A stretch of DNA of 64,000 nt from Xanthomonas citri pv. mangiferaeindicae (GTDB taxonomy: Bacteria > Pseudomonadota > Gammaproteobacteria > Xanthomonadales > Xanthomonadaceae). The DNA lies in the NCBI GenBank assembly GCA_002240395.1, contig CP016836.1, forward strand, positions 1,173,501-1,237,500, read 5' to 3'. The stretch's first letter is position 1, and every line of letters begins with the position of its first letter. Positions 24,659 to 33,055 of the stretch are shown in pieces. The notes below the pieces were generated by a model. It was not told the DNA's origin and ran no database searches. It worked only from the letters and a program-made list of their open reading frames with translations. A program made the translations under genes and the position numbers.

Positions 24659-26122
24659 TCATTTGGCCGCCGGCGTTGCCGCCGGGGCCTCGCGCGGCGG
24701 GAGCGTCGGGGTCCAGGGCTTCTTGAGTTCGGCCAGGGCGGCGGCAATCGGTGCGTCGCCCGGCAGGGCTTCGCCACCGGTGCTGCCGTCCTCTTCGTCG
24801 CCGCGCAGGTGGCCAGGCAGCGCGGCCTCGGTGTAGGCGCTGGCGGCGCGTGGGGCGTCGGCGTCGGTGCCGGCGTTCTCGGGGCGCAGCACGACATCCG
24901 GGTCAATGCCGCGGGCCTGGATCGAGCGGCCGCTGGGGGTGAAATAGCGCGCGGTGGTGAGCTTGACCGAGTCGCCGTTGTCGAGCGGCAGCACGGTCTG
25001 CACGGAACCCTTGCCGAAGGTGCGGCTGCCGACGACACGCGCGCGGCCGTTGTCGCGCAGCGCGCCGGCCAGCACTTCCGAGGCGCTGGCCGAGCCGACG
25101 TCGACGAGCACGACGACCGGGGCGCCGTTGAGGATGTCGCCGGGGGTGGCGCTGAACTGTGCGTCGCTGATCGGGATGCGGCCGCGGGTGCTGACGATGT
25201 CGCCGCTTTCGAGCAGGTCGTCGGCAATTTGCACCGCCGAGGTCAGCAGGCCGCCCGGGTTGCTGCGCAGGTCGATGACCAGGCCGCGCAGGCGACCGCC
25301 GCTCTGGCTGGCGAGTTCGCCGACAGTGCGGCTGAAGGCGGCTGCCGTATCGACCTGGAACTGGCTCACGCGCACGTAGCCATAGCCCGGCTCGAGCATC
25401 CGGCCGCGGACACTGACCACGCGAATGGTCTCGCGTTGGACGCGGATCTCCAGCGGCGTGCGCTCCCCATCGCGCAGCACGCCGAGCACCACAGCGGTGC
25501 CCGATGCGCCGCGCAGCGGACCATGCCCCTCGTTGTCGGCCGGCGTGAGCGCCCGGCCATCGACGCTGACGATGACGTCGCCGGCGCGGATGCCGGCCTT
25601 CTCGGCCGGCGTGCCGTCGATCGGGGCGATCACGCGCATGCTGCCGTCGGGCAGGTACATCACTTCCACGCCGATGCCTTCGTAGGCGCCCGTCGTGCCT
25701 TCGTCGAAGGCTTCCGCCGCGTCCTTTTCCATGTAGACGCTGTGCGGGTCGAGGTCGAGCAGCAGGCCGCGGATGGCCGATGCCATCAGCTTGCGGTCCT
25801 CGACCGGTTCGACATAGGCCTGGCGCACGGCGTTGAAGACGCCGACGTAGCGGCGGATTTCTTCGAGCGGCACGCGGTTGGAGGCGTGTTCGATCGCGTC
25901 CGGGTCGTCGCTGGCGGCGACCTCGCGGGCCGCCTGGGCGTCGTCAGGGGCGTCGTCGTCCGAGGCCGGCGTCGCGTCCTGGGCCTCGTCCTGTGGCGCG
26001 GGCTGCTCGGCGGGCGTGTCCTGGGCCGGGGCCGCATCTGCGGGGGACGGCGCGGTCTCCTGCGCGAACGCCGCGGGCGACAGCAGCAACGACAGGGCCA
26101 GCGTCAGGGAACGAACGCGCAT
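24659..26122 (-). CDS. Carboxy-terminal processing protease (S41, CtpA/Prc type)
   Basis: Periplasmic serine protease with a Ser/Lys dyad that processes or degrades envelope proteins from their C-termini. The 487-residue product has a signal peptide (RSLTLALSLLLSPAAFAQ), an Ala/Pro/Asp-rich linker to about residue 80, and a PDZ domain (GIGVEVMYLPDGSMRVIAPI, AEKAGIRAGDVIVSVDGRAL). The peptidase S41 core has LRGLVIDLRSNPGGLLTSAV, GSASASEVLAGAL with catalytic Ser346, and TFGKGSVQTVLPL with Lys371. The 25-residue Ser-Lys spacing equals that of E. coli Prc. The start at 26122 gives the signal peptide; the open frame to 26173 is unlikely. Gene names vary in this family. Confidence 0.92.
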   Translation of the reverse strand: MRVRSLTLALSLLLSPAAFAQETAPSPADAAPAQDTPAEQPAPQDEAQDATPASDDDAPDDAQAAREVAASDDPDAIEHASNRVPLEEIRRYVGVFNAVRQAYVEPVEDRKLMASAIRGLLLDLDPHSVYMEKDAAEAFDEGTTGAYEGIGVEVMYLPDGSMRVIAPIDGTPAEKAGIRAGDVIVSVDGRALTPADNEGHGPLRGASGTAVVLGVLRDGERTPLEIRVQRETIRVVSVRGRMLEPGYGYVRVSQFQVDTAAAFSRTVGELASQSGGRLRGLVIDLRSNPGGLLTSAVQIADDLLESGDIVSTRGRIPISDAQFSATPGDILNGAPVVVLVDVGSASASEVLAGALRDNGRARVVGSRTFGKGSVQTVLPLDNGDSVKLTTARYFTPSGRSIQARGIDPDVVLRPENAGTDADAPRAASAYTEAALPGHLRGDEEDGSTGGEALPGDAPIAAALAELKKPWTPTLPPREAPAATPAAK

Positions 26123-26253
26123 GCAGGACTCCGGGCAACGAAAACAGGCTGCGCGCAGGCCGCGCGCGGCCAATGATTATGCGGCGCGGTCGCGTGAATG
26201 GGGTGCCTGCCCGGCCGGCGATTCAGGTCCATGCGGCTTCGTGCCGACGGGGC

Positions 26254-26787
26254 CTAGCGGGCCGGGTGCTCGGCAAACGGGCGATGGGTGCCGTCGTTGG
26301 CGACCAATTCGACGGTGTAGGCCTGGCTGCGGCCATCGGGCATCTCCATGCCGGGCGAGCCCATCGGCATGCCCGGCGCCGCGATCCCACGCGCGTCGGG
26401 GCGCTCGGCCAACAGGCGGCGGACGTCGGCCGCAGGCACGTGGCCTTCGACGAAGTAGCCGTCGATCTCGGCAGTGTGGCAGGACGCCATCGCGTCGGGC
26501 ACGCCCAGGCGCGTCTTGACCGCGGCGAGGTCCTCGACATCGATGGTCTCGACCACGAAGCCATCGCGCTGCATGTGCTCGACCCACTTGCCGCAGCAGC
26601 CGCAGGTCGCGGTCTTGTGCACGCGCATGCGCGGCAGGACCTGGGTGTCGGCGGCCTGCGCGACCGGCGTCGCGCCTGCCTCCACAGCCGGCGCGGCGGC
26701 GGTGTCGGCCGCTGCGGGTGTCGCGGCGCCAGTGCAGGCGGCGACGGGCAGCAGCAACAGCGTCAGGGCGAGAGGATGGATGCGCAT
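26254..26787 (-). CDS. DUF411 metal-binding lipoprotein
   Basis: Predicted lipoprotein (lipobox VAAC, Cys18) of 177 residues with a DUF411 domain. The domain contains VHKTATCGCCGKWVEHMQRD (CxCC motif), MASCHTAEIDGYFVEGHVPA and APGMPMGSPGMEMPDG. DUF411 proteins often accompany copper or silver resistance genes, and the Cys and Met motifs suit copper(I). No copper exporter or regulator is nearby, so here it is a lone gene. The N-terminal linker after the signal is rich in Ala, Thr and Pro. Confidence 0.85.
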   Translation of the reverse strand: MRIHPLALTLLLLPVAACTGAATPAAADTAAAPAVEAGATPVAQAADTQVLPRMRVHKTATCGCCGKWVEHMQRDGFVVETIDVEDLAAVKTRLGVPDAMASCHTAEIDGYFVEGHVPAADVRRLLAERPDARGIAAPGMPMGSPGMEMPDGRSQAYTVELVANDGTHRPFAEHPAR

Positions 26788-26847
26788 GTGGACTCCAGGA
26801 AATCGATCGCAGGACAGCCCGATTATGCGCGAGCGCCCCCACCCCGG

Positions 26848-26934
26848 CCCTCCCCGCGTTGCGGGGGAGGGAGCTGAGTGGTGCGCCTGCGCGCGTGGTG
26901 CAGACGGGCCACCTCCCCGCGATGCGGGGGAGGG
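26848..26934. repeat. Two copies of a short palindromic repeat
   Basis: CCCTCCCCGC-GTT-GCGGGGGAGGG (26848-26871) and CCTCCCCGC-GAT-GCGGGGGAGG (26912-26933) are near-identical hairpin units about 40 bp apart. They lie between the DUF411 gene and the CsbD gene. Such REP-like units are frequent in Xanthomonadaceae intergenic DNA. They may also end transcription. Confidence 0.65.
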
Positions 26935-26941
26935 AGACGGG

Positions 26942-27118
26942 TCAGCGGCCCTTGCGGGCGTTGTCGTTGGCCTTGCCGACGGCGCTCTGTACCTTGCCTG
27001 CGGTCTTCTGCGCCTTGCCCGCCATTTCCTTGGCGGTGTTGCCGGTGACCTTGCCGGCCACTTCCTTCGCGGTGCCCTTGACTTGGTTCTTCATGCCTTC
27101 GCTGCGGTTCTTGTCCAC
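26942..27118 (-). CDS. CsbD family stress protein
   Basis: A 58-residue small hydrophilic protein with GTG start. AGGAGG lies five bases upstream (27124-27129), a very strong ribosome site that decides the start. The product, NQVKGTAKEVAGKVTGNTAK to the NDNARKGR end, has the CsbD pattern of KG.AKE..GK.TG repeats. CsbD-like proteins are general-stress proteins of unknown mechanism and largely disordered. The neighbouring dehydrogenase on the same strand is also of a stress-associated type. Confidence 0.82.
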   Translation of the reverse strand: MDKNRSEGMKNQVKGTAKEVAGKVTGNTAKEMAGKAQKTAGKVQSAVGKANDNARKGR

Positions 27119-27205
27119 GACAACCTCCTCGCGCCTGCACGATTGCAGGCTGCGTGGGGATATGCGCCTGTCGCCGCCACGCGGAGGTGAAGAAACACAG
27201 CCTCG

Positions 27206-28045
27206 TTACAGAATCGGCATGCCGCCGGTCACTGCATAGCGCCCGCCGGTCATGTAGCTGGCTTCGTCGGACGCCAGCAGCACGTAGATCGGGGCGCACT
27301 CGGCTGGTTGCCCGGGTCGCTTGAGCGGGGCCTGGCTGCCGAACTCGGCCACGGCATCGGGCGGCAGTGTCGATGGGATCAGCGGCGTCCAGATCGGGCC
27401 GGGTGCGACGGAGTTGACGCGGATGCCCTTGTCGGCGAGCAGTTGCGCCAGGCCGGCGGTGAAGTTGGCGATCGCACCCTTGGTCGTCGCATACGGCAGC
27501 AACGTCGGGTTGGGCTTGTCGGAGTTGATCGAGCTGGTGTTGATGATCGACGCGCCGGGCTTCATGTGCGGCACTGCGGCCTTGCACAGGTGGAACATCG
27601 CGCTGACGTTGACCTGGAAGGTGTAGTCCCACTTGTCGTCGGGGATCTCGTCGAGCGATTCGTAGGTCATCTGATAGGCGGCATTGTTGACCAGTACGTC
27701 GATGCGGCCGAAGGCCTCGACTGCTTTGCGTACGATCGCGCGGCAATGTGCGGGATCGGCGATGTCGCCGGGGACCAGTTCGCAGCGGCGGCCTGCGGCT
27801 TCGACCAGGCGCTGAGTCTCCTGTGCATCTTCGTCTTCGCTCAGGTAGCTCACCAGCACGTCCGCCCCTTCGCGTGCGTAGGCCAGCGCGACCGCACGGC
27901 CGATGCCGCTGTCGCCGCCGGTGATGATCGCGATCTTGTCCTGCAGCCGCCCACTGCCGCGATAGCTGTTCTCGCCGTGGTCTGCAGGCGGATCGAGTTT
28001 GCGCTCGACGCCGGGCACGGACTGCTGCTGTGCGGGCTGGTTCAT
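27206..28045 (-). CDS. Short-chain dehydrogenase/reductase, stress-associated YhdG/YdaD-like group
   Basis: NAD(P)-dependent oxidoreductase with a Rossmann fold, 279 residues. It has an N-terminal extension of about 37 residues (VERKLDPPADHGENSYRGSG). The cofactor motif is IITGGDSGIGRAVALAYARE, followed by VNNAAYQ, the Ser in INTSSINSD and YATTKGAIAN (YxxxK). The C-terminal part reads NSVAPGPIWTPLIPST and ASDEASYMTGGRYAVTGG. The extended N-terminus and the TGGDSGIG motif mark the group found in general-stress regulons of many bacteria. Its substrate is unknown. It is separated from csbD by 87 bp and could share its transcript. Confidence 0.88.
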   Translation of the reverse strand: MNQPAQQQSVPGVERKLDPPADHGENSYRGSGRLQDKIAIITGGDSGIGRAVALAYAREGADVLVSYLSEDEDAQETQRLVEAAGRRCELVPGDIADPAHCRAIVRKAVEAFGRIDVLVNNAAYQMTYESLDEIPDDKWDYTFQVNVSAMFHLCKAAVPHMKPGASIINTSSINSDKPNPTLLPYATTKGAIANFTAGLAQLLADKGIRVNSVAPGPIWTPLIPSTLPPDAVAEFGSQAPLKRPGQPAECAPIYVLLASDEASYMTGGRYAVTGGMPIL

Positions 28046-28355
28046 CGTCTGGTCTCCATGTCGGGGGAAGGCGCCACGCTAGGCGCGTGCACGTGGCGCG
28101 CCGGTGATTGCAACGGCATCTGGGCGCATGGGCTTGCAGGGATTGCAGGCCGAATCGCGACATCGCGCTTACGACTTCTCGACACGATCCTAAGATTTGC
28201 ATTGGTCTAATCCGCGCCCGTTCCCGGATGTGATGGGGACGCGAAGGGCGAGGTGGCGTGGCTGCCGGCACTGTCCGGCGGCGCGGCATTGCGCCTGCGG
28301 TCAGGCGGACATGCGCACCTCGACGATCCACGATCACAGAGGGCTCCGCAGCACG
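28046..28355. other. 310-bp intergenic region between divergent genes
   Basis: This region lies between the dehydrogenase (minus) and TonB-dependent receptor (plus) genes and must hold both promoters. TAAGAT near 28191 is a possible -10 for the receptor. A second in-frame ATG at 28311, after GGCGGA, could be the true receptor start. No RNA gene or clear operator is seen. Confidence 0.4.
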
Positions 28356-30995
28356 ATGACGTTTGCCGTCCATTCCCACCCCCGCCGCCTGGCCCTGGCC
28401 ACTCTGGCCACCGCCATCCTTGCCACGCCTGTCTTCGCCCAGACCGCAGCGCCCGATGCCAAGCCGCCGACCGACGAGGTGGAGAACCTCGACGCGGTCC
28501 AGGTGCGCGGCGTGCGCGCCAGTGTCGCCGGCGCACTCGACGCCAAGCGCGGTGCGGCGCAGATCACCGATTCGATCGTCGCCGAAGACATCGGCAAGCT
28601 GCCTGACAACAGTGTCGCGGCGGCGATGCAGCGCATCACCGGCGTGCAGGTCCAGCGCGGCGGCGCGGAGGTGGGCACGGTGCTGGTGCGCGGGCTGCCG
28701 AATGTGGTCACCACGCTCAATGGCCGCAACATCTTCACCACCACCGGGCGCGGCGTTGCGCTGGCCGACATTCCGGCCGACCAGTTGCAACAGGTCGATG
28801 TCTACAAGACCAGCGGTGCCGAGCAGATCGAAGGGGGCATCGCCGGCGCGGTCGACATCCGGCTGCGCCGCCCGTTCGACCTCGACGAGGACAGCACACT
28901 CGCCGGCAGCGTCTCCACGCTGTATGCCGACCAAGCGCGCGAGACCGCGACCAACGGCAGCCTGACCGGCAGCCGCCAGTGGGAGACCGGGGCCGGCCGC
29001 GTGGGCGTGCTCGGTGCGGTGTCGTACCAGGAGACGCCGTATCTGGAGTCCAACACCTTCCACGGCACCTACGACCGCGTCGACGACCCGCGGGATCCGT
29101 CGCGGCAGTTGCTGGTGCCGTTCAACGCCGGCAACCTGCAGGCGCAGGGCTTCCGTCGGCGCAAGGCCGCGAACGTGGCGTTCCAGTGGGCGCCCAATGA
29201 CAACACCGAGCTCTGGGCCGACGGTTTCTACGTCGGCTATCGCAACACGCCGCGGGTCAACTACTGGATGCCGTTCCCCGGGTCGCTGACGCCGGAGAAC
29301 ACCGACTCGCTGGCCACCCAGCCCGGCAACGACATCCTGCAGCGCGTGGAACTGCGCGATAGCGACGTGCTGTCGAGCACGCAGGCGCACCAGAACAGTT
29401 CCGATACCTGGCAAGCGGCGATCGGCGGTAGCTGGAAGGGCGAGCGGCTGAAGTTGTCGAGCGAGCTGGCCTACACCTACAGCGAATCGGACAACCGCTC
29501 GATGGTGCTCGACATCATGACCACCGTGCCGCGGCTGACCATCGACAGCAGTCGCGGCGTGCCGTTCACCTCGGCCACGCACGCCGACGGGACCGCCTAC
29601 GACGTCACCGATCCCGACGCCTGGCGGCTGAGCCAGTACTACGACAGCTGGAGCCGGCAGGAGGGCGACGAGTGGGCGTGGCGCGCCGATGCCAACTTCG
29701 CCTTCGACGGTGGCATCGTCAGTTCGCTCGACGCGGGCGTACGCCTGGCACGGCGCAACGCCTCCAACATCGGCGGCGATCCGGGCGCGCGCGACAACCT
29801 CATTGGCGCGCCGATCCGGATGTCCGACATCCCCGGTCTCGCGCAAGTCACGCCCGGCAACATCCTCGACGGCGACCGCGATGTCGGCGTCGATCGCTGG
29901 CTGGGTGCCAACCGCGACTTCCTGCTTGGCCACACCGCACTGATCCGCCAAGCCATGGGCCACGGCCCCGACCGGCCGCCTGCGAACCCGGCGGTGCAGT
30001 TCGACAACCGCGAGGACAACCACGCCGCCTACCTGCAGGCCAACTACGGGTTCGCGATCGGCGCAATCCCGGTCGACGGCAGGATCGGCGTGCGCCATGT
30101 GCGGCTGGAGAGCCAGCTCAACGGCACCTCGTTGGTCGACGGCGTCGAGACACCGGTACAGACCACACGCGCACGCAACGAATGGCTGCCGAGCTTCAGC
30201 GCGAACCTGTCGCTGCGCGAGGATCTGATGCTGCGTCTGTCGCACAGTCAGTCGATCACCCTGCCCCACTTCGCCGACCTCAACCCGCAGTTGGCGCTGT
30301 TCGAGTCCACCGACACGCTGCCTGCGCGCGGCAGCGGCGGCAACCCGGACTTGGCGCCGGTGGAATCGAAGAACCTCGACGCCTCTTTGGAGTGGTATTT
30401 CCAAGACAACGCGCTGCTGTCGTTGGCTGCGTTCCACCGCGATGTCGACGGTTATGTGCAGATCTACGCCGAGGACGAGACGATCGACGGCACGACCTAC
30501 CAGATCACCCGCCCGCGCAATACCGGCAGCGGCACGCTGCGCGGCGTGGAGATCGGCTACACGCAGTTCTACGACTTCCTGCCCGGCGCCTGGTCCGGCC
30601 TGGGCACACAGTTGAACGCGACGTGGATCGATGCGGAGGCCGAGTCGCCCGACGGCGTGATGCAGCCGCTGGCGAACGTGTCCAAGCGGGCCTGGAATGC
30701 AGTGCTGATGTACGAGTACGACGCGTTCTCCGCGCGGCTGGCCTACAACTGGCGCGACGATTACGCGGCGAGCTTCAGCGCCTCGGGCGATCAGCCCAAC
30801 GAGGTCTTCCACGGCCCGGAAGAATGGCTGGATCTCGCGCTCAACTATGCGATGGACGAGAACGTCACGGTGTTCCTGGAGGCGACCAACCTGCTGGGCA
30901 GCAAAACCCAGAACTACTTCGGCAGTCCCGAATTCCTGCGCGACCGCGCCTCGCCCGAACGCAGCTACATGCTCGGCATCCGCTTCCGGCTGTGA
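28356..30995 (+). CDS. TonB-dependent outer-membrane receptor
   Basis: Active outer-membrane transporter energised by TonB. The 879-residue product has a signal peptide (LALATLATAILATPVFAQ, cleavage near residue 29) and a TonB box-like segment after it (VENLDAVQVRGVRASVAGAL). The plug domain (DSIVAEDIGKLPDNSVAAAM, RITGVQVQRGGAEVGTVLVR) is of the type found in large Caulobacter/Xanthomonas receptors for carbohydrates. A 22-strand barrel follows, ending SYMLGIRFRL with a terminal aromatic/Leu signature. No sugar hydrolase, inner-membrane transporter or regulator gene lies beside it, so the ligand is unknown. ATG 28356 is preferred because it puts the signal first; 28311 is possible. Confidence 0.92.
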   Translation: MTFAVHSHPRRLALATLATAILATPVFAQTAAPDAKPPTDEVENLDAVQVRGVRASVAGALDAKRGAAQITDSIVAEDIGKLPDNSVAAAMQRITGVQVQRGGAEVGTVLVRGLPNVVTTLNGRNIFTTTGRGVALADIPADQLQQVDVYKTSGAEQIEGGIAGAVDIRLRRPFDLDEDSTLAGSVSTLYADQARETATNGSLTGSRQWETGAGRVGVLGAVSYQETPYLESNTFHGTYDRVDDPRDPSRQLLVPFNAGNLQAQGFRRRKAANVAFQWAPNDNTELWADGFYVGYRNTPRVNYWMPFPGSLTPENTDSLATQPGNDILQRVELRDSDVLSSTQAHQNSSDTWQAAIGGSWKGERLKLSSELAYTYSESDNRSMVLDIMTTVPRLTIDSSRGVPFTSATHADGTAYDVTDPDAWRLSQYYDSWSRQEGDEWAWRADANFAFDGGIVSSLDAGVRLARRNASNIGGDPGARDNLIGAPIRMSDIPGLAQVTPGNILDGDRDVGVDRWLGANRDFLLGHTALIRQAMGHGPDRPPANPAVQFDNREDNHAAYLQANYGFAIGAIPVDGRIGVRHVRLESQLNGTSLVDGVETPVQTTRARNEWLPSFSANLSLREDLMLRLSHSQSITLPHFADLNPQLALFESTDTLPARGSGGNPDLAPVESKNLDASLEWYFQDNALLSLAAFHRDVDGYVQIYAEDETIDGTTYQITRPRNTGSGTLRGVEIGYTQFYDFLPGAWSGLGTQLNATWIDAEAESPDGVMQPLANVSKRAWNAVLMYEYDAFSARLAYNWRDDYAASFSASGDQPNEVFHGPEEWLDLALNYAMDENVTVFLEATNLLGSKTQNYFGSPEFLRDRASPERSYMLGIRFRL

Positions 30996-31004
30996 TGCGT
31001 CCGC

Positions 31005-31035
31005 CGCGCCGTCCCGCTATCCGCGGGATGGCGCG
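31005..31035 (+). terminator. Hairpin after the receptor gene, probable terminator
   Basis: Arms CGCGCCGTCCCGC (31005-31017) and GCGGGATGGCGCG (31023-31035) pair over 13 bp with one G-T wobble and a 5-base loop, 10 bases after the stop. No T-run follows. Confidence 0.5.
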
Positions 31036-31224
31036 GTGCAGCGTTCGCATGCCGAACATCGGTATCACGCGGCGCCCCAAGCGGGATCGCCGGCAGAAAC
31101 GCTGCTTGATCCGCTGGCTCTGACTGCTCATGCCCTTGACCTGCCGGGATTCTCAGGATCGACGATTCATTGCCGACGGCTCGGCGGTTGATGCTGGGCA
31201 GCGCTGCCTCCCACTTGCACACAC

Positions 31225-32490
31225 TTAGAGATATTTCGACACCTCGGCCATTCCGATGTCACTTGCACGGCGGAATGCGGTCGCCACGTCGTCGCAGTCC
31301 TTGGCGGACACTTCGAACGCCTCGAACACGGTTCGCCACGTCCTCACGATCCCCACCACGGTGTCGATCAACTGGGCTGCCCGTACCCGGGTCAGCCCGA
31401 AGTCCCCATAGCCGGCAATTGCATTGTCCAGGGTCGCCTTTCGGCCGTTCGGGCCCACCCCAAGGTGCAAGGTACGCGCCGTTCCCACCTGCGGTTTGGG
31501 CACCACGTCGTACAGGGGGCTCAAATTCCACGCCCCGTCGTCATGCACAAATGCGTGGTTTCGCAGGTGGTCATCATCGTTGGTGACCAGAATATTGAAG
31601 ACCATCCGCGAGAACAGCTCTTCGCGCTGGGCGGTCACTTGGCCCTCGGCCCCCCATTGCTCGATCACCCTGACGATCTGGGCGTAGCTGGCATCCGGGG
31701 AGTCCTGTTCCGTCAGACCCAGCATCGTGAGCGCACTGACCGTATGTTTGCGGCTCATTCCATCAGCAACCGGGATGCGGTCGAAGCGCTCGATCAGCAT
31801 CACCTGCCGGCCATCGGCCAGAGTCTGCAGTTCGGTCTTGGGCACAGACAGTCCCGCCCGGCGTGCCAGCTCCAGCGTGGCGCGCTCGACGCTGGGCACG
31901 TTGAAGCGGTCCCGAATGGACGGGAACTTGGCGATCCACTCGATGCCTTGATGGAGCACAGTGGCCTTGGGACGTGCGCCACCCAGCGACGGCGCACCGG
32001 CAAAATAGTTCGCAAGGTGAGCCGGTACCGGCAGACCTTCCTCAACCCGGTGCGATGCCTCGACCAGATACTGCAGGTCGATGGTTGATGGCAGGCGCGA
32101 GTGATGTGGCGGGCTGTCTACTGCTACGCGTACATCCAACGCACCCACCCGGTTGCTGCCGGCCTCCAGCATGTAGACCGACTCGGGCAGGCTGTTGGCG
32201 GGGGCTTCCAGACGGTTCTCAATCACGCGCCGTCCCCAATCGTCGGGAGTGGCATCGCGCAATGCTCCGAACATTGCCAAGCCATTCACAGGCAGCATGC
32301 GCTCGCCGGCGCGCTCCAGCGGTAACGAGACCGGATCCACAGCCATCGCATTCGGCTTACGACGGGCCACGTAGCGTGTGCCGTACTGGAACTGAGACGC
32401 TTGCAGCTCCGGCCCCAGCTCGGTCAGATCGAGCAGGCCGGCCGGCACCGCAGTCACCTCACCGGGGAGGTAGGCAAACACATAGGGCAT
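31225..32490 (-). CDS. hipA: HipA-type serine/threonine kinase toxin
   Basis: Toxin of a HipBA module. HipA kinases phosphorylate glutamyl-tRNA synthetase or related targets and stop growth. The 421-residue product has an N-terminal HipA_N-like part (MPYVFAYLPGEVTAVPAGLL, GLAMFGALRDATPDDWGRRV). The kinase core has SLGGARPKATVLHQGIEWIA (ATP-binding loop), VMLIERFDRI, NILVTNDDDHLRNHAFVHDD (catalytic Asp in N-x-D-D-H) and LSPLYDVVPKP (metal-binding Asp). The start at 32490 is typical and lies 13 bp after hipB; the longer frame overlaps hipB. All key residues appear intact, so the toxin should be active. Confidence 0.9.
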   Translation of the reverse strand: MPYVFAYLPGEVTAVPAGLLDLTELGPELQASQFQYGTRYVARRKPNAMAVDPVSLPLERAGERMLPVNGLAMFGALRDATPDDWGRRVIENRLEAPANSLPESVYMLEAGSNRVGALDVRVAVDSPPHHSRLPSTIDLQYLVEASHRVEEGLPVPAHLANYFAGAPSLGGARPKATVLHQGIEWIAKFPSIRDRFNVPSVERATLELARRAGLSVPKTELQTLADGRQVMLIERFDRIPVADGMSRKHTVSALTMLGLTEQDSPDASYAQIVRVIEQWGAEGQVTAQREELFSRMVFNILVTNDDDHLRNHAFVHDDGAWNLSPLYDVVPKPQVGTARTLHLGVGPNGRKATLDNAIAGYGDFGLTRVRAAQLIDTVVGIVRTWRTVFEAFEVSAKDCDDVATAFRRASDIGMAEVSKYL

Positions 32491-32503
32491 GGTCGACCTC
32501 GGC

Positions 32504-32836
32504 TCAGAAATCCAGGTCAGAAGGCTTGCTACGGATCGGCCGCTTGGTCTTTGTGCTCTCCAGGATGGCCTCGGACACGGGGTCCCGCAGTTGGTCGAGC
32601 TTCGACAGCAGCCCCAGACGTTCAAAGGCGGAAAGCCACGTGCCCAGGGCGATGTTGACGCCACCCTGCTCGAGCCGGTTCATGGTGGCAGGGCTCACTC
32701 TGGCGCGTTCGGCCAGACTTTCCTGGGTCCATCCGCGTGCCAGACGGGCGCTCTTGACCATCTGTCCCAGATGCTTGGCAGTCTTCTGGGCCGCAAGCGT
32801 GGCGTAGTCGGTCGTGCTCCGGCGCATATCTGTCAT
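32504..32836 (-). CDS. hipB: HipB-type HTH antitoxin and autorepressor
   Basis: Antitoxin and DNA-binding repressor of the hipBA operon, 110 residues. An XRE-type helix-turn-helix spans about residues 23-78 (LGQMVKSARLARGWTQESLA, RARVSPATMNRLEQGGVNIA). The C-terminal tail (SEAILESTKTKRPIRSKPSD) is basic and flexible, as in E. coli HipB, where the tail is a proteolysis target. It precedes hipA by 13 bp in the expected order. Its start codon lies inside the long palindrome at 32829-32876, so autorepression is very likely. Confidence 0.9.
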   Translation of the reverse strand: MTDMRRSTTDYATLAAQKTAKHLGQMVKSARLARGWTQESLAERARVSPATMNRLEQGGVNIALGTWLSAFERLGLLSKLDQLRDPVSEAILESTKTKRPIRSKPSDLDF

Positions 32837-32876
32837 AAATTATAGGAAATTGATCAATCCTATCATTTATGACAGA
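32829..32876. promoter_or_regulatory. Palindromic operator of hipBA
   Basis: An inverted repeat has 19-bp arms (32829-32847 and 32858-32876) with a single mismatch and a 10-bp spacer that is itself centred on TTGATCAA. The core half-site is TATAGGA/TCCTATC. The DNA is AT-rich against a GC-rich background. The left arm contains the hipB start codon. Confidence 0.85.
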
Positions 32877-33055
32877 AATGAGGGCAGCAGGGCGCAGTAC
32901 CGCAATCACTGGGCGCTCCCGGGACTCTGACCAGGACTATGCCGCCATAGCGCCAGGCCGCCGACAGGCCCAGAATCCGGGCAAACAGGTCGACATCTCC
33001 ATCCCCGCACAAGGCGACGCAACCAACTCGGCGTGGCGTAGCGCCATTTACAGCC

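Noticed and set aside
28190..28210. ATTGGTCTAAT near the receptor promoter as a GntR (dre-like) operator
   Set aside because: Only one half resembles the dre consensus, the other half does not match, and no GntR regulator is nearby.
26823..30812. Open frame of 1,329 codons on the minus strand
   Set aside because: It lies antisense to the TonB-dependent receptor and crosses the dehydrogenase and csbD in other frames. Composition is Arg/Gln/His-rich as in shadow frames of GC-rich genes, and no domain is seen.
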